A stretch of 64,000 bases of DNA from assembly GCF_003208435.1 (NCBI RefSeq), contig NZ_QKMF01000004.1:186001-250000 (forward strand), read 5' to 3'. Each line of letters begins with the position of its first letter. Position 1 is the first letter of the stretch. A program made the translations under genes and the position numbers. This document shows, one piece after another, positions 8,329-15,551 of the stretch. Below the pieces are notes generated by a model. The model was given only the letters and a program-made list of their open reading frames with translations. It was not told the DNA's origin and made no database searches. The stretch comes from Pelagimonas varians. GTDB lineage: Bacteria; Pseudomonadota; Alphaproteobacteria; Rhodobacterales; Rhodobacteraceae.

Positions 8329-9417
8329 ATGGATCGCCGTTCTTTTTTGAAGGCCTCGACCGTTGGCGCAGCAGGCGCTGCCGCAGCTTCGACACTGGCC
8401 GCACCGGCTTATGCGCAAGGCAACCGCACACTGACGATGGTAACATCTTGGCCACGCGGCTTTGCTGTTCTGGATGACGCTGCAACATACATGGAAAACA
8501 TGGTTGCAGAAATGTCCGGTGGCAGCCTGACAATCGACAAGAAAGCACCGGGCGAGCTGGTTGGCGCTCTGGAAGTGTTTGACGCTGTGTCTTCGGGCCA
8601 GGCAGACATGTACCACTCCGCCGACTACTATTACATTGGTCAGCACCCGGGTTATGCCTATTTCACAGCCGTACCATTCGGCGGCACTGCACAGGAAGTA
8701 TCCAACTGGTACTACCATGGCGGCGGCGAAGAGCTTCACGACGAGCTGGGCCAGATCTTCAACCTCAAAGGCCTGCTGGCGGGTAACTCCGGTTCTCAGT
8801 CCGGTGGTTGGTTCCGTAAGGAAATCCAATCGGCTGACGACTTTAACGGTCTGAAATTCCGTATGCCTGGCCTTGGTGGCAAGGTTCTGGGTAAACTGGG
8901 CGCATCTGTTCAGAACATTCCGGGCGGCGAACTTTATCAGGCTCTGTCTTCAGGCGCTCTGGACGGTCTGGAGTGGGTTGGCCCAATGGCCGACGAACGC
9001 GCCGGCTTCCAAGAAGTTGCGAAAATCTACTACACAGCCGGCTTCCACGAGCCAGGCTCGGCGCTGGCCTCTTCGGTCAACCTCGATGTTTGGAACGAGC
9101 TAAGCGATCAGCACAAAGCGATCCTGCGTTACGCTTCCATGGCTGTAACTCAGTACCAGCTTGCTGAAACTCTTGCCAACAACGGTGCGGCTCTGGCGCG
9201 CCTTCAGGCACAGGGTGTCAAAACTCTGCAGTTCTCTGACGATGTTTGGGATGCATTCGGTGCAGCGTCCAAAGAAGTTATGGACGAAAACATGGGTGAC
9301 GAACTGTTCGCAAAAATCCGTGGTTCGTTCGAAACTTCGCTGGCTCAGTCTGCCAGCTGGATCAACAAATCAGATAACTACTACGTTCAGCAGCGCGTTC
9401 GCGTTCTGGGCGGCTAA
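8329..9417 (+). CDS. TRAP transporter substrate-binding protein, TakP-like
   Basis: A 362-residue periplasmic binding protein with a twin-arginine signal (DRRSFLKAST then an Ala-rich core cut near AYAQ). The mature chain has the landmarks of the 2-oxoacid-binding TakP subgroup of DctP proteins: YYYIGQHPGYAYFTAVPFG, WYYHGGGEEL, GGWFRKEIQ, LKFRMPGLGGKV and LEWVGPMADE. In TakP the Trp-Glu of the last motif and the Arg of the previous one contact the carboxylate and its sodium ion. The start at 8329 is set by GGGAGGA six bases upstream. Codon use is strongly biased, consistent with high expression, and a terminator after it should give more binding protein than membrane subunits. The substrate is probably a 2-oxo or hydroxy carboxylate. 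Confidence 0.9.
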   Translation: MDRRSFLKASTVGAAGAAAASTLAAPAYAQGNRTLTMVTSWPRGFAVLDDAATYMENMVAEMSGGSLTIDKKAPGELVGALEVFDAVSSGQADMYHSADYYYIGQHPGYAYFTAVPFGGTAQEVSNWYYHGGGEELHDELGQIFNLKGLLAGNSGSQSGGWFRKEIQSADDFNGLKFRMPGLGGKVLGKLGASVQNIPGGELYQALSSGALDGLEWVGPMADERAGFQEVAKIYYTAGFHEPGSALASSVNLDVWNELSDQHKAILRYASMAVTQYQLAETLANNGAALARLQAQGVKTLQFSDDVWDAFGAASKEVMDENMGDELFAKIRGSFETSLAQSASWINKSDNYYVQQRVRVLGG

Positions 9418-9437
9418 GCCGAGTTTTAAAATTCTGG

Positions 9438-9470
9438 AAAGGCCCCCGCACGTTCGGGGGCCTTTTCGTA
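9438..9470 (+). terminator. intercistronic terminator/attenuator between dctP and dctQ
   Basis: AAAGGCCCCCG (9438-9448) pairs with CGGGGGCCTTT (9455-9465) over a six-base loop and ends in TTTT. It lies within the operon, about 75 bp before dctQ, and likely reduces readthrough so that the binding protein is made in excess. Confidence 0.8.
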
Positions 9471-9543
9471 CATCGGCAGCCCGGATTAAACCGGGCCGTC
9501 TTGTAAAAGACAAACCCGGTCGAGCGGGTTAAGGGGGACAATC

Positions 9544-10482
9544 ATGGAAGAATCTGGCGCGGGCGGCCTGGGAGCAGCCCTTGGCGTCATTGGCGATGGG
9601 CTCATATGGACCTTTCAAAACATCGCCATGGCGTTTTACAATTTTGGCTATGCGCTGACGCATCCGCAGCTGTGGCTGGACTGGAGCGATAAAAATGCGA
9701 TCATGCGCGTCGTCTACTATGGCGGCTCGGTCGAGTTCTTCTTTGTTTGTGCCACCTTCTTTTTGGTGATTTTTGGCTTTGGGCTGTGGCGTAACGGTTT
9801 TTTGTGGGGCGTCGTTCGCGTACTTGAAGGCTTGGCAAATACCGTGGGCCGGTTCGCGGCCTGGGCCGGTTTGGCCATGGTGCTTCAGCAAGTCATCATC
9901 GTGTTCATGCAGCGGATTTTTACCAGACCTGACATCGTGTTCGGCTTTGGTGTTCCACTACAGTTCGATATCTCCTGGTACGCCGAAGAGTTGAAACTTT
10001 TCAACGCGATGGTCGTCACTCTTTGCCTAACCTACACCTTTGTGCAGGGCGGACATGTGCGGGTGGATCTGGTCTATTCTGCTGTCAGCTTTCGCACCAA
10101 ACGGGTGATCGACATGGTTGGATCCATCATCTTTATGGTTCCCATGGCGACTTTGATCTGGATGTATTCCTGGTTCTTCATGTGGCGCCACCTGATTGTG
10201 CCCAAACCATCCGCGTCGGACACGTTGGAACGGTTGCTGTTGAAATCTCGCGCTCTGAGATGGAACGTTGAAACCATCGGCTTTAGTCCGAATGGCTTTA
10301 ACGGCTATTTCTTGTTCAAGATTTTGATGGTGATCATGGTTGGTATGATCTTCATTCACGCCTGGGCCTTCTTCTTCCGCTCTTTCCTGGAATGGAAAGA
10401 AGGCGAAGAATCCGAAGGCAAATACTTTGACAAAGATGTGTTGGAAGAGGGCGAAGAGCCCTACGACCACGCAGAATTCTGA
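9544..10482 (+). CDS. dctQ: TRAP transporter small membrane subunit (DctQ family), long form
   Basis: A 312-residue membrane protein, against about 160-200 residues for ordinary DctQ. It shows four hydrophobic segments (around 58-80, 95-125, 155-185, 190-220) plus a further one near 260-280, and an acidic C-terminal tail (EGEESEGKYFDKDVLEEGEEP). The central part with GGHVRVDLVYSAVSFRTKRVIDM is the conserved DctQ core. Long DctQ subunits pair with long DctM subunits in the family often named mannitol/chloroaromatic TRAP transporters, and the next gene is such a DctM. The start is ATG 9544 after AAGGGGGACAATC. Confidence 0.88.
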   Translation: MEESGAGGLGAALGVIGDGLIWTFQNIAMAFYNFGYALTHPQLWLDWSDKNAIMRVVYYGGSVEFFFVCATFFLVIFGFGLWRNGFLWGVVRVLEGLANTVGRFAAWAGLAMVLQQVIIVFMQRIFTRPDIVFGFGVPLQFDISWYAEELKLFNAMVVTLCLTYTFVQGGHVRVDLVYSAVSFRTKRVIDMVGSIIFMVPMATLIWMYSWFFMWRHLIVPKPSASDTLERLLLKSRALRWNVETIGFSPNGFNGYFLFKILMVIMVGMIFIHAWAFFFRSFLEWKEGEESEGKYFDKDVLEEGEEPYDHAEF

Positions 10483-10496
10483 GAGGCTGACACACC

Positions 10497-12851
10497 ATGT
10501 TGTTTGGACTTGATGGCGTCGAGATCGGCCTGATCATCGTCTTTCTGACGCTTTTTTCCGCGATCCTTTCCGGCTTTCCAGTGGCGTTTGCCATTGGCGG
10601 GGCAGGGATCATTTCCTTTGGCATTATCGCGGCGCTTGATAGCGCGGGTTTGCTGATCCACCAAGCGATCGACACTGGCTCGGACGCTTATAATGCGCTG
10701 CTCGCAACCGGTATTCCGGCCGAGAAGATTTCGCTTTTCAGAAACCCGGACCTGCCACGCTTGGCAGAACCTGTTTTCGTACGCGGCTGGGAATATGCGC
10801 TCGACCGCAACCTGTCGTTTATTGTGAACCGGATCAACGAACGGGTCATTGCAGGGCAGTCGATTGAAACGCTTTTGGCTGTTTTGATGTTTGTCTTGAT
10901 GGGCATTGTATTGGAACGGTCCAAAATCGCGAATGACCTGCTTACCACCATGGCGCGGGTCTTTGGCCCGTTGCCCGGCGGTTTGGCTGTGTCGATTGTG
11001 GTTGTGGGGGCTTTCCTTGCAGCATCAACCGGGATTGTTGGCGCGACCGTTGTGACCATGGGCCTGCTCGCTTTGCCGACCATGCTACGCAATAATTATT
11101 CGCCAGAACTGGCGACGGGCGTGATTGCGGCCTCGGGGACGTTGGGGCAAATTATTCCGCCGTCCATCGTGATTGTTCTGCTCGGAACGCTTGCGGGCGA
11201 TTTGTATTCGGCCGCGCAAGAAACCCGTGCGGTTGAAGCTGGCTGTACCGATGCTTTGACCTATTTAGGCCAGCCTGCGGTTGTTTCCGTTGGGACATTG
11301 TTCCAAGCGGCGCTGGTTCCGGGGATTATGTTGGCGGGGCTCTATGCAGCTTATGCATTTGGCTACGCGATGTTGAACCCGTCCAAAGCGCCTGCGGTTG
11401 CCATGGGTGTCAAAACCGGCGAGCCTGTGACACGCTCCGAAGCCTTTACCTGGTATTTGGGAGTGCCTGTTGCACTGATCGTTGGTGCGATTTTGGGCGC
11501 GCAAGTGGGCCTTGTCGGGGATCAATCGACACGCATTGACAGCTTTACGGATGTTGGCCGGTCGGCCAGCTTGCGAACCAATGTGCCGGAACTGTGCCAG
11601 GCATCGATGATTGAACTGCATGGCCAAGAGGCCTGGGATGCAGCGATTTCCGAACAAACTGACATTGACAGCTCGGGCGGCGTACAAGAAAGCCGTCGTT
11701 TGTCCGAAGAGGAAATCGTCGATCTGCGCGCGCAAAAGGTTGCAGCCGCGGCCCCCATCGGCACCGGTATCATGATCCTGACTGTTATGATGGGCCTGAT
11801 CCTTGCATTTGCACGCGGTGTCTCGCCGGCTTCTGATCCGGTTCCGTTGATGATTGGTGCTGGCGGTTTGGCTTTGGGGTTGGCGGTTGATACGCTTTTC
11901 TTAACGCCGCTTTCGACCCCCGGTGTGACCGTGATCTTTATGGCCATTCCTTGGGCTCTGGCGCTTTATGGGTGCAAGCATTCCTTTGGTCGTTTGTCCA
12001 AAAACGAACTTCTGCGCGTGGTTTTCCCACCGCTGGTTCTGATCGTTGCTGTACTTGGCTCGATCTTGGGCGGGATCACCAACCCGACGCCGGCAGCGGC
12101 GCTTGGTGCGGCGGGTGCGATCATGTTGGCGGCCTATCGGAAGTTGGCAGAAGAAGACAGATCGCCCAAAGTTATCTTGATGTCGACACTTTCGGTTGTG
12201 GTGATGATCCTGTTCGGGATCAACTTTGATCTGCGGATCAACACATCCTCGGTATCCTTTGAAAGCTGGGTTGCCTTCTTCTTTGCTTATGCCGCATATC
12301 TCTATGCGCTGTTCGGTCTGTTCTTCAGCTGTTGGGTCTTGTTCAAAGCGGGTGTTCTAAGTCCGGCTGTGCGCGAAACGGCGAAAGTGACGAGTATGGT
12401 GTTTACCATCTTGGTCGCCTCGCAGCTGTTGAACCTTGTGGTCATCTCCTTTGGCGGTGAACATTACATCCAACAGTTCCTCAAGAGCTTTGACGACGTG
12501 CGGACGGTGTTCTTGATCGTGATGTTGGTTCTCTTTGTGCTCGGCTTCGTGCTCGACTTCCTTGAGATCATTTACATCGTAGTGCCGATTGTGGGGCCGG
12601 TGATCTATGGCGCACACTTCGATCCGAAGTGGGTGACGATTATGATCGCGGTGAACCTGCAGACATCCTTCCTGACCCCGCCCTTTGGCTTTGCGCTGTT
12701 CTACCTACGCGGCGTCGCACCGAAGGAGGTCACAACCGGCCACATCTATCGTGGTGTGATCCCGTTTGTGTTGATCCAAGTGATTGGTCTGGCAATCTTG
12801 TGGTTCTTCCCATCAATCGTAACGATCATTCCGGATTTGATGTCTAACTGA
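10497..12851 (+). CDS. dctM: TRAP transporter large membrane subunit (DctM family), extra-long form
   Basis: A 784-residue multi-pass membrane protein, nearly twice the usual 425-residue DctM. The permease core is recognisable as SIVVVGAFLAASTGIVGATVVTMG and ASGTLGQIIPPSIVIVLLG in the first half and ILGGITNPTPAAALGAAGAI and NLQTSFLTPPFGFALFYLRG in the second. Two polar insertions separate core parts, at about 55-125 and 340-430, the latter followed by extra membrane helices. It starts 14 bases after dctQ and ends just before a strong terminator. With DctP and DctQ it should form one sodium-driven carboxylate importer in the inner membrane. Confidence 0.9.
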   Translation: MLFGLDGVEIGLIIVFLTLFSAILSGFPVAFAIGGAGIISFGIIAALDSAGLLIHQAIDTGSDAYNALLATGIPAEKISLFRNPDLPRLAEPVFVRGWEYALDRNLSFIVNRINERVIAGQSIETLLAVLMFVLMGIVLERSKIANDLLTTMARVFGPLPGGLAVSIVVVGAFLAASTGIVGATVVTMGLLALPTMLRNNYSPELATGVIAASGTLGQIIPPSIVIVLLGTLAGDLYSAAQETRAVEAGCTDALTYLGQPAVVSVGTLFQAALVPGIMLAGLYAAYAFGYAMLNPSKAPAVAMGVKTGEPVTRSEAFTWYLGVPVALIVGAILGAQVGLVGDQSTRIDSFTDVGRSASLRTNVPELCQASMIELHGQEAWDAAISEQTDIDSSGGVQESRRLSEEEIVDLRAQKVAAAAPIGTGIMILTVMMGLILAFARGVSPASDPVPLMIGAGGLALGLAVDTLFLTPLSTPGVTVIFMAIPWALALYGCKHSFGRLSKNELLRVVFPPLVLIVAVLGSILGGITNPTPAAALGAAGAIMLAAYRKLAEEDRSPKVILMSTLSVVVMILFGINFDLRINTSSVSFESWVAFFFAYAAYLYALFGLFFSCWVLFKAGVLSPAVRETAKVTSMVFTILVASQLLNLVVISFGGEHYIQQFLKSFDDVRTVFLIVMLVLFVLGFVLDFLEIIYIVVPIVGPVIYGAHFDPKWVTIMIAVNLQTSFLTPPFGFALFYLRGVAPKEVTTGHIYRGVIPFVLIQVIGLAILWFFPSIVTIIPDLMSN

Positions 12852-12874
12852 TCCTAGGGACCATAAAACAATCA

Positions 12875-12902
12875 GGGCCGCCCAATTGGGCGGCCCTTTT
12901 TC
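12875..12902 (+). terminator. rho-independent terminator after the TRAP operon
   Basis: A perfect palindrome, GGGCCGCCCAATTGGGCGGCCC (two 11-base halves), is followed by five T residues, 24 bases after the dctM stop codon. It ends the dctPQM operon. Confidence 0.9.
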
Positions 12903-13032
12903 TTTGCCACGATAATTTCACAATGTCGTACCAAGCCTGCCGCAGGTCTTACGTTAACAAATCGTAAATGGACCCCAAGCTGACGCTAATCTCGCCAAAG
13001 TTGCAAATTATCCAAGCAAAGGAAAAGATGAA

Positions 13033-13308
13033 ATGCCAGGCACCCGAGTAGAGGCATTAAGCCGCCTAAAAATCCAGGGACGTATCCAAAGAGACCTGTT
13101 TCAAGTCGCAGAAGACCGTATGGTTTTGCAGCAGGCCAGATACTGGAGCCGCAGTTGTTCAAGCGGGGCGCGCCCGCACGATATGCATTATTCCCCGAGC
13201 CGCAGCCGCCTTTACGTCGCTGAGATGATACGTGCCCTGATTCAGGCCGCCGTCGTCATGATTACGGCTGCAGTCTCGTTTCTTTTGGTATTTGGGCTGG
13301 TTGGTTAA
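13033..13308 (+). CDS. hypothetical tail-anchored small protein
   Basis: A 91-residue frame with ATG at 13033 behind AAAGGAAAAGATGAA. It is basic and polar for about 60 residues, with many Arg and Gln, and ends in one hydrophobic helix ([24 protein letters not shown]), as in a tail-anchored or single-pass membrane protein. No family recognised. Its stop codon overlaps the convergent bpt gene by four bases (13305-13308). The ribosome binding site and helix make it plausible but not certain. Confidence 0.5.
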   Translation: MPGTRVEALSRLKIQGRIQRDLFQVAEDRMVLQQARYWSRSCSSGARPHDMHYSPSRSRLYVAEMIRALIQAAVVMITAAVSFLLVFGLVG

Positions 13309-14126
13309 GAAGACGTGCTTCGGCTATCAGGAAACGAAATATTGGCGACTTGTTCGGCAATTGGATCGTTAGACAGCGGGTGTAGGTCTTCTTCAAAAGA
13401 GGCGACATCGCCCAAAAGTTCCCAATTGCCACCGCGATAGATTTCCAGTGCATCAAATTGTGCTTTGTAGCCCATTTTGTCGCTGCCCGGCACCCAATAG
13501 CCCAAATAGACATAGGGTAGGCCTGCGTCTTTGGCGATTTCGATGTGATCCAGAATCATCCACGTTCCAAGACTTGATTTTGTGTAAGCGGGATCAAAGA
13601 AGGAATAGACCATCGACAACCCGTCATCGAACATATCCGTCAGACAGGTGGCCGCCAGTTTTCCAGTCTCGCGGTCGATATATTCAATAACACGCGACCG
13701 GATCGGTGTTTCTTCGATCATCGCGGCAAATTCAAAAATATCCATATCGGCCATACCGCCATCTGCATGGCGATTGTCCAGATATGTCCTGAACAGCTCG
13801 TACTGCTCATCCGTGGCCCAAGGGCTGGTGGCGCGGCGTTCGAACTGCGCGTTCCGCTTCCAGATTCGGCGTTGGCTGCGCGATGGCGTAAACTTTTCAA
13901 CCGCGATCCGTGCTGACATGCAGGCGGTACAATCAGAACAGGACGGACGATACAAAACGTTTTGCGACCGGCGAAAGCCTTGTTTTGACAGGCTGTCGTT
14001 CAGCATCTGTGCCTGATCACCCTGCAGGGCGGTGAACAGTTTCCGCTCCATTTTATCCTCAAGATAAGGGCAGGGCTGCGGGGCGGTGACGTAAAACTGA
14101 GGAGCAAGAGGAAGCGAGTGGCGCAT
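13305..14126 (-). CDS. bpt: aspartate/glutamate leucyltransferase (Bpt/Ate family)
   Basis: A 273-residue aminoacyl-tRNA-protein transferase. It moves an amino acid from tRNA (leucine in the bacterial Bpt class) to N-terminal Asp or Glu of a protein, marking it for N-degron degradation by ClpAP. Visible landmarks are the N-terminal CPYL, the Cys pair region [16 protein letters not shown], and the C-terminal GNAT-like part with [26 protein letters not shown] and [11 protein letters not shown]. The length and motifs fit the family. It is convergent with the small gene at 13033 and monocistronic in appearance. The amino acid specificity is taken from the family, not seen in the sequence. Confidence 0.93.
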   Translation of the reverse strand: MRHSLPLAPQFYVTAPQPCPYLEDKMERKLFTALQGDQAQMLNDSLSKQGFRRSQNVLYRPSCSDCTACMSARIAVEKFTPSRSQRRIWKRNAQFERRATSPWATDEQYELFRTYLDNRHADGGMADMDIFEFAAMIEETPIRSRVIEYIDRETGKLAATCLTDMFDDGLSMVYSFFDPAYTKSSLGTWMILDHIEIAKDAGLPYVYLGYWVPGSDKMGYKAQFDALEIYRGGNWELLGDVASFEEDLHPLSNDPIAEQVANISFPDSRSTSS

Positions 14127-14203
14127 AAGGGTCCATTGATCGGTAAGACTTTAACAAAACGGTAACAATTTTTGCACCGCGCTCCAACCCCCCGAAAATG
14201 GGG

Positions 14204-14228
14204 AGACCCCGGAATCCGGGGTCTTTTT
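14204..14228 (+). terminator. orphan rightward intrinsic terminator
   Basis: AGACCCCGG (14204-14212) pairs with CCGGGGTCT (14216-14224) over an AAT loop and runs into five T residues on the plus strand. The minus strand lacks a T run, so it does not suit the leftward RDD gene. The neighbouring annotated genes are leftward, so the transcript it ends is not identified: either readthrough from 13033-13308 across bpt, or a short RNA starting near 14130. Confidence 0.7.
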
Positions 14229-14265
14229 GGGTTTTCGGTTAATGGACCTGTGTCGCGTGGCGGAT

Positions 14266-14709
14266 TTACGCCCGCTGGTTCAAGGCGGTTGTGCCCATCA
14301 CCATATCGGTCAGGCTTTGACCGCGCTCTGATACAAGCATCAAAACAATAGATGCGATTTGTAGGATTACCGTGGTCATGGTGAACGAATAACCCAATGT
14401 GTGAAACAAGGCTTGTTGACCATCCAGACGGCGCCCAAAGGCATCGCGCAGCTCAATTGCCATCATCCGCATCCCCCAGGTCGAAGATCCACCCGAGATC
14501 GTAAACCAGCGATATAGAAAGCCGACGATTATATAAAGCAACGGTATCATAAACAGGCCTACGATGCTGAACAGCGCCAAAGGCAGCGTGATGGCCACAA
14601 TAATGACTGTGTCGATGACCCAGGCGATGCCGCGCTTAAATGCGACTCCGTCATAGAATTCGGCCTGACGTACGGGGTCGGGCAGATGGGACAGCGGCTC
14701 GGAATACAT
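14266..14709 (-). CDS. RDD family membrane protein
   Basis: A 147-residue inner-membrane protein with three hydrophobic segments. The family signature lies at the first helix (FYDGVAFKRGIAWVIDTVIIVAITLPLAL), where Arg and Asp correspond to the RDD motif, and at GGSSTWGMRMMAIELRDAFGRRLDG in the loop after the second. RDD proteins include presumed ion transporters, some sodium/proton exchangers, but most are uncharacterised. A good AAGGGAGA ribosome binding site precedes the ATG at 14709. It lies directly downstream of the DUF2852 gene but is separated from it by a terminator. Confidence 0.85.
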   Translation of the reverse strand: MYSEPLSHLPDPVRQAEFYDGVAFKRGIAWVIDTVIIVAITLPLALFSIVGLFMIPLLYIIVGFLYRWFTISGGSSTWGMRMMAIELRDAFGRRLDGQQALFHTLGYSFTMTTVILQIASIVLMLVSERGQSLTDMVMGTTALNQRA

Positions 14710-14721
14710 TTTGGTCTCCCT

Positions 14722-14754
14722 TAAAAATGGGCTGGTCCCGATTTTGGGACCAGC
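14722..14754 (-). terminator. terminator between the DUF2852 and RDD genes
   Basis: GCTGGTCCC (14731-14739) pairs perfectly with GGGACCAGC (14746-14754), and on the minus strand the stem is followed by CCATTTTTAA. It ends transcription of the DUF2852 gene 13 bp before the RDD start codon; the T run overlaps the RDD ribosome binding region. Confidence 0.75.
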
Positions 14755-14776
14755 GGTATTGTGTTTAAACCTAAGC

Positions 14777-15208
14777 TTAGGCGTCTTCGGTTTCCATCAG
14801 TTCTTTGGAACGCTTTTCGCGGTCATCCATGAATTGGTCGAATTCGGTCTTGTCTTTGGCTTCACGCAGACGCTCAAGGAAGGCTTCAAAGGCGTCTTGT
14901 TCGTCCTGCAAACGCTGCAACGTATCAGACTTATAGGCGTCAAAAGCGCTGTTGCCGCTTGGTTTCATGGCGGACCAAGCTTGGCGGCGGGCGGTGCGGG
15001 GGCCAGAGTGGCGGCAAGATTTTCCAAACATACGTTTGCTCCAGATCATATAGGCAAGAAGGGCGAGGCCAACAGGCCAGAAAAAGACAAATCCGAGAAC
15101 CATGGCAGCAATCCACGCGCCTTTACCGCGCTGATCAAGCCAGGCTTCGCTTTTGGCGAACCAGCCAGCATTGGCAGGGACGTCAGCGGAATAAGTGGCG
15201 GTGGTCAT
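14777..15208 (-). CDS. DUF2852 family membrane protein
   Basis: A 143-residue protein with one strong hydrophobic segment (GAWIAAMVLGFVFFWPVGLALLAYMIW, about 30-56), which carries the family-typical WPVGL-like core. It is followed by a long charged, helical and probably coiled-coil cytoplasmic tail rich in Asp, Glu, Lys and Arg. The ATG at 15208 is chosen over 15247 because a GGAGAC ribosome binding site precedes it and similarity begins there. The family is common in alphaproteobacteria and its function is unknown. A terminator follows. Confidence 0.8.
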   Translation of the reverse strand: MTTATYSADVPANAGWFAKSEAWLDQRGKGAWIAAMVLGFVFFWPVGLALLAYMIWSKRMFGKSCRHSGPRTARRQAWSAMKPSGNSAFDAYKSDTLQRLQDEQDAFEAFLERLREAKDKTEFDQFMDDREKRSKELMETEDA

Positions 15209-15551
15209 TATGTGTCTCCGTTCTGTGTGTATGTGAATGTCTTTCACATTGAAGAGATCGGGATGACTGCGTGGTATTTCAAGCGTCGATGTAAATCTTT
15301 TTTACATTTACCTGAATTATTGTATCTAATCAGTTGGTTGCGCGTGTAAGATTTTCAATCTGTGTGTTGAGGGATGCGTCTTTTGCTGCCGTTAAGGGGG
15401 GGAATTCCCGCCAATTGGGCTGTTTTCAGGGCTTTTGGGGTGGATTTTGAGCCAAAATCGCCAAAAAATCGGGGAGGAACCGGAGAGCCGCGTCACTAAG
15501 TCATGGATTTGCAGTGTTGCGAATTGCGAATTTGCATGGCCTTTTGACGAT

